NCBI GenBank assembly: GCA_017448795.1
Contig: JAFSKV010000020.1
Span: forward strand, 1 to 64,000
Direction: 5' to 3'
Origin: Synergistaceae bacterium
Lineage (GTDB): Bacteria; Synergistota; Synergistia; Synergistales; Aminobacteriaceae
DNA: 64,000 bases
Positions 61,198-64,000 of the stretch are shown piece after piece (within the stretch, counting starts at the first letter, position 1; each line of letters starts with the position of its first letter). A program made the position numbers and the translations under genes. A model generated the notes under the pieces. The model worked only from the letters and a program-made list of their open reading frames with translations, ran no database searches and was not told the origin of the DNA.

Positions 61198-63308
61198 CGC
61201 GCAGAATCATTCCTTCAGAACGCGGCTTCTTACAGCGGATGGATTTTGCCGCTTTCGTGCAATACGCCGGGCCGATGATATTCCTTCTTGTCGCCGGGAT
61301 TCTTACGGTCATCGCCCAGTGGGCCATACTTAACCAGCGCGGAGACAGCTTCAAGATAGGCAGCCCTGCTCCTGAGACTTACAGGGTCATAACGCAAATG
61401 CGCTACGACGACAGGGAGTCAGCCGAAAAACTCCGCTCTATGGTCAGAGAAAGCGTCGCTGGCGTAAATGTTCACGACTTCACGGCAAAAGCCCGGCTTC
61501 AGCGAAGGCTTGAGGCACTGCGAGATGTCCCTAATCTGCAGTCAGCAAAAAGCTCGCGTTACCTGTCAGCTTTCCCTGACGGACTCATCACAGCTATTCT
61601 CAGTCTGAATTACGAGGACAAAGCACGCATCATCAATTACGCCTACACAGCAGGAAGCGCGTACCTTGACCGACTGGAACGCGAGAAAGTCTACACGTCA
61701 AATGTACACCTCACGAACTCCATATTATGGGACGAAATCAACAGCTCCAAAGTCCCGGCCAATGACGCGAATTTTGTCTACCAGATACTTGCAGTCTTCG
61801 GCAATCTCAACATAAAGCAGGATGACACGCTTACGGAGCTTGTGAGGCAGTCAGCAGTAAACGAAGTCCCTACGATTGACCGCAAACTTGACCCCGGTGA
61901 TGTCATAGTCAGTGCCGGCGAAGTCGTAACGGAACAGACTGCTATACTCCTCAGGCTTCAGGGCTATACGGAAAACGCTTTCCCTGTGAGGGAGATATTC
62001 TCGGTGATACTGTGCGTGTTCTCCCTGCCTTTGTGGCTGAACATTCTAAGCAGGGGCGCGGGTGAACATAAACCTGAGCTCAGGTGCACGGCCTTCATTG
62101 TGATCACCGCGTGGGTGTCCGAGACTCTTGCGGCGAAAATAGGGGTTTACGGCGCGGGAACTATGGCGGCGGCCTGCATATCCTTCCTCTGCATTGACGG
62201 CTACATGGCCTTCTGCGTTGCTGTCATAGCGTCGTCGTCAGGCGTGTTCATCATGACAGGGCAGGCTGTAACAAATATTATTCTCTTGGGCGTTCTTTCT
62301 GTCTTCACTGCCACGGCGGGCTTCTTCCTGATGAGGAATCTTGAATCGCGGCGGCAGGTGTCATACAGGATTGTTGTGATGGCTCTGATTCTTACGGCAT
62401 TACGCATGAGCCTCCGTTTCTATCAGGGGACTCCTTACACTCTCGGAAGTTTCTGGCGGGGGGCATTGCTCTTCTTTGCGTTCGAAGCAGGGTCAGCACA
62501 TGCCATGATGGGAATAATACAGTATTTCGAGGAATATCTAGGCACGCTGTCAATCATGAGCATACGGGAAATCAGCAACCCTTCAAGCCCTCTTCTGCGC
62601 GACTTACAGCAGCACGCGCCGGGAACGTATCAGCACAGCCTGACTATAGCAACACTGATTGAGGCTGTAGGAATGAAACTCGGAATGGACACAAACCTTC
62701 TCCGGGCGGGAGCGTATTACCACGACATAGGCAAGCTGAGGAAGCCGGAATATTTCGTCGAGAACCAGGGAGGCGGCAAGAACATTCACGACACAATGTC
62801 GCCTATGTTAAGCTCGCTTGCGATAATCTCACACGTGAACGACGGATTAGAACTCGCGTATGAGGCTCATCTTCCGCGCAGGATAAGGGACTTCATAGCC
62901 GAGCATCACGGAGACACATCAACCCGCTACTTCTACAACAAGGCTGTATCACTCGGCGAAAATGTCGACTGGTGGCAGTTCTGTTACCCCGGACCTAAGC
63001 CGCAGTCAAGAGAGACAGCACTTCTCATGATTACGGACTCTGTTGAGGCAGCTGTGAGGGCGGCGAATATACGCGAGCTTGAGCAGGACGACTCAAACGA
63101 GGGAAAAGGCCAAGCGGTCAGCAAGATCGAGAAGATAGTGAACCAGGTCATCCATAGCAAAATCAACGAAAACCAATTCGACAACGTAGCCTTCACCATG
63201 AGGGATTTTGCGGTGATAAAGCGGACGTTAATATCAGTCTTGCAGTCAATGTACCACACGCGCAAGGTCAAGAAAATCGAGCGCAGGAAGACTGACAGCA
63301 GGAAATAA
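61194..63308 (+). CDS. pgpH: 7TM-HD phosphodiesterase (PgpH, c-di-AMP hydrolase family)
   Basis: A 704-residue membrane protein. One helix (about 20-43), an extracytoplasmic 7TMR-HDED domain (about 50-275), seven helices (about 280-470), then the HD domain: HSLTIATLIEAVG, YYHDIGKLRKPEYF and EHHGDTSTRY. In other bacteria PgpH cleaves c-di-AMP, linking it to osmolyte and potassium control. It overlaps phoH and is followed by ybeY. Confidence 0.93.
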   Translation: MTRRIIPSERGFLQRMDFAAFVQYAGPMIFLLVAGILTVIAQWAILNQRGDSFKIGSPAPETYRVITQMRYDDRESAEKLRSMVRESVAGVNVHDFTAKARLQRRLEALRDVPNLQSAKSSRYLSAFPDGLITAILSLNYEDKARIINYAYTAGSAYLDRLEREKVYTSNVHLTNSILWDEINSSKVPANDANFVYQILAVFGNLNIKQDDTLTELVRQSAVNEVPTIDRKLDPGDVIVSAGEVVTEQTAILLRLQGYTENAFPVREIFSVILCVFSLPLWLNILSRGAGEHKPELRCTAFIVITAWVSETLAAKIGVYGAGTMAAACISFLCIDGYMAFCVAVIASSSGVFIMTGQAVTNIILLGVLSVFTATAGFFLMRNLESRRQVSYRIVVMALILTALRMSLRFYQGTPYTLGSFWRGALLFFAFEAGSAHAMMGIIQYFEEYLGTLSIMSIREISNPSSPLLRDLQQHAPGTYQHSLTIATLIEAVGMKLGMDTNLLRAGAYYHDIGKLRKPEYFVENQGGGKNIHDTMSPMLSSLAIISHVNDGLELAYEAHLPRRIRDFIAEHHGDTSTRYFYNKAVSLGENVDWWQFCYPGPKPQSRETALLMITDSVEAAVRAANIRELEQDDSNEGKGQAVSKIEKIVNQVIHSKINENQFDNVAFTMRDFAVIKRTLISVLQSMYHTRKVKKIERRKTDSRK

Positions 63309-63329
63309 TCACGAAAGGTGTAATAATAC

Positions 63330-63821
63330 TTGAAGTTATCAGTAACAGTAGATGCCCCTGACGATTCATCAGACGGCAACAGTACAGCGAACCCGAATTT
63401 TTTTGCCCGCCCCGAAATATCACAAGTCCTTGAAGAATATCTGCGTGAGCTTCTCCCGGCCTCAGAGAAATACGCCGCGGCTGAAGTCTCACTTACCTTC
63501 ATGAGTCCCGAAGAAATACGCGTACTCAACAGCGATTACCGGGATGCTGACGAGGCAACTGACGTTCTTTCTTTCCCGATGATTGACGACATGGCCGGAC
63601 TTCCCGCAGGAATGCCCCTCATGCTCGGCGACATAGTGATATGCCCGGAGGAAACCGCCCGACTTCACCCGGAACTCTCACAGAACGAGGCTATGTGCCT
63701 GATGATTGCGCACTCGTTCCTTCACCTTCTTGGATGGGATCATGACACGGAGGAGTCAGAAGCGGCCATGTGGGAGAAACAGGCGGAAATCTCCCGGAAA
63801 TTGCTGGAGGTGCTTGACTGA
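63330..63821 (+). CDS. ybeY: Endoribonuclease YbeY
   Basis: A 163-residue zinc enzyme of rRNA maturation. The metal-binding motif HSFLHLLGWDHD and the conserved TDVLSFPM segment are present. The start is TTG 63330, nine bases after AAAGGTG. The block phoH, pgpH, ybeY, CNNM-type gene is a common bacterial arrangement. Confidence 0.95.
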   Translation: MKLSVTVDAPDDSSDGNSTANPNFFARPEISQVLEEYLRELLPASEKYAAAEVSLTFMSPEEIRVLNSDYRDADEATDVLSFPMIDDMAGLPAGMPLMLGDIVICPEETARLHPELSQNEAMCLMIAHSFLHLLGWDHDTEESEAAMWEKQAEISRKLLEVLD

Positions 63822-64000
63822 TGGGGGGAGTAATCGCGGGATTTGTTGCGCTGTTCCTTCTGTCGGCGTTCTTCAGCGGGGCGGAAACCTCAATAACAGC
63901 AACAGGCACAGGGAAATTGCGCACTCTTCAGGAGACGGGGAAATATCGTTTTCTCAACTCAACGTTTCAGTGGCTCATTGATGACACGCAGGAGGCTCTT
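63821..64000 (+). CDS. CNNM/CorC (HlyC) family membrane protein, 5' part
   Basis: The ATG at 63821 overlaps the ybeY stop (TGATG). The visible 60 residues include a hydrophobic helix and FLLSAFFSGAETSITATG, the start of the DUF21 domain found in magnesium/cobalt efflux-related proteins. The gene continues beyond the window. Confidence 0.88.
   Translation, partial: MGGVIAGFVALFLLSAFFSGAETSITATGTGKLRTLQETGKYRFLNSTFQWLIDDTQEAL

Overview
The window reads as chromosomal DNA of an anaerobic, probably gut-associated member of the Synergistota (Synergistaceae). The evidence is a surface protein ending in what looks like a Synergist-CTERM sorting signal (53313-55073), a tripartite tricarboxylate transporter with two tandem binding proteins, a stand-alone oxaloacetate decarboxylase alpha chain, a flagellin, and an rpmG-tRNA-Trp-secE-nusG-rplKAJL block. 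Coding density is high and no intergenic gap exceeds 300 bases. Many starts are TTG or GTG, supported by good Shine-Dalgarno sequences. No CRISPR array, transposase or phage gene was seen. Taxonomy is inferred from gene content only. Layout. 1-5.8 kb (minus): 3' part of a leucine-rich-repeat gene without a normal start, a class A penicillin-binding protein, a C39-like protein, and a frameshifted cytosolic fusion of a helical-repeat region with a galactose-binding-protein domain. 5.9-10.4 kb (plus): rpmG, tRNA-Trp, secE, nusG, rplK, rplA, an L10 leader, rplJ, rplL, then a coiled-coil membrane protein and a zinc-ribbon membrane protein. 10.5-18.6 kb (minus): an EpsG-like polymerase, type IV pilus genes pilB-pilT-pilC, then a prepilin, a hicAB toxin-antitoxin pair, an SPFH/zinc-ribbon protein and a membrane protein. 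18.7-27 kb: hisS, a glycosyltransferase with an 11-G tract, a 5'-nucleotidase, a three-gene extracytoplasmic thiol-redox operon (TlpA-like, CXXC membrane protein, NapH-TlpA fusion), and an ATP-grasp gene preceded by heptanucleotide repeats. 27-43.8 kb is mostly minus housekeeping: dut, pnp, rsmI, a metallophosphoesterase, a TrmN6-like methylase, smc, rdgB, a GerMN protein, a cell-wall amidase, cheW, a ROK kinase, ptsI and ptsH, with one ankyrin gene on the plus strand. 43.9-51.5 kb: tRNA-Met(CAT), an orphan EcoRI-type adenine methylase, tctC-tctC-tctB-tctA, and a lone NuoL/M-like antiporter subunit. 51.6-58.6 kb: flagellin, the Synergist-CTERM Ig-like protein, a YhcH protein, a Sel1 protein, mazG, and a secreted protein carrying a copied oadA 5' end. 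58.8-64 kb (plus): oadA, phoH, pgpH, ybeY and the start of a CNNM/CorC-type gene. Function. The ribosomal/secretion block, pnp, hisS, smc, ybeY, pgpH and phoH are core genes. Envelope functions are scattered: peptidoglycan synthesis and remodelling (PBP1A, amidase), pili, polysaccharide enzymes, flagellin and a surface Ig protein. Metabolism points to carboxylate use (TctCBA feeding an OadA-type reaction) and a PTS phosphorelay beside a sugar kinase. The signals most worth checking are the frameshifted intracellular sugar-binding fusion, the copied oadA promoter and 5' end, the poly-G tract in the glycosyltransferase, the thiol-redox operon, and the conflicting start signals of mazG.
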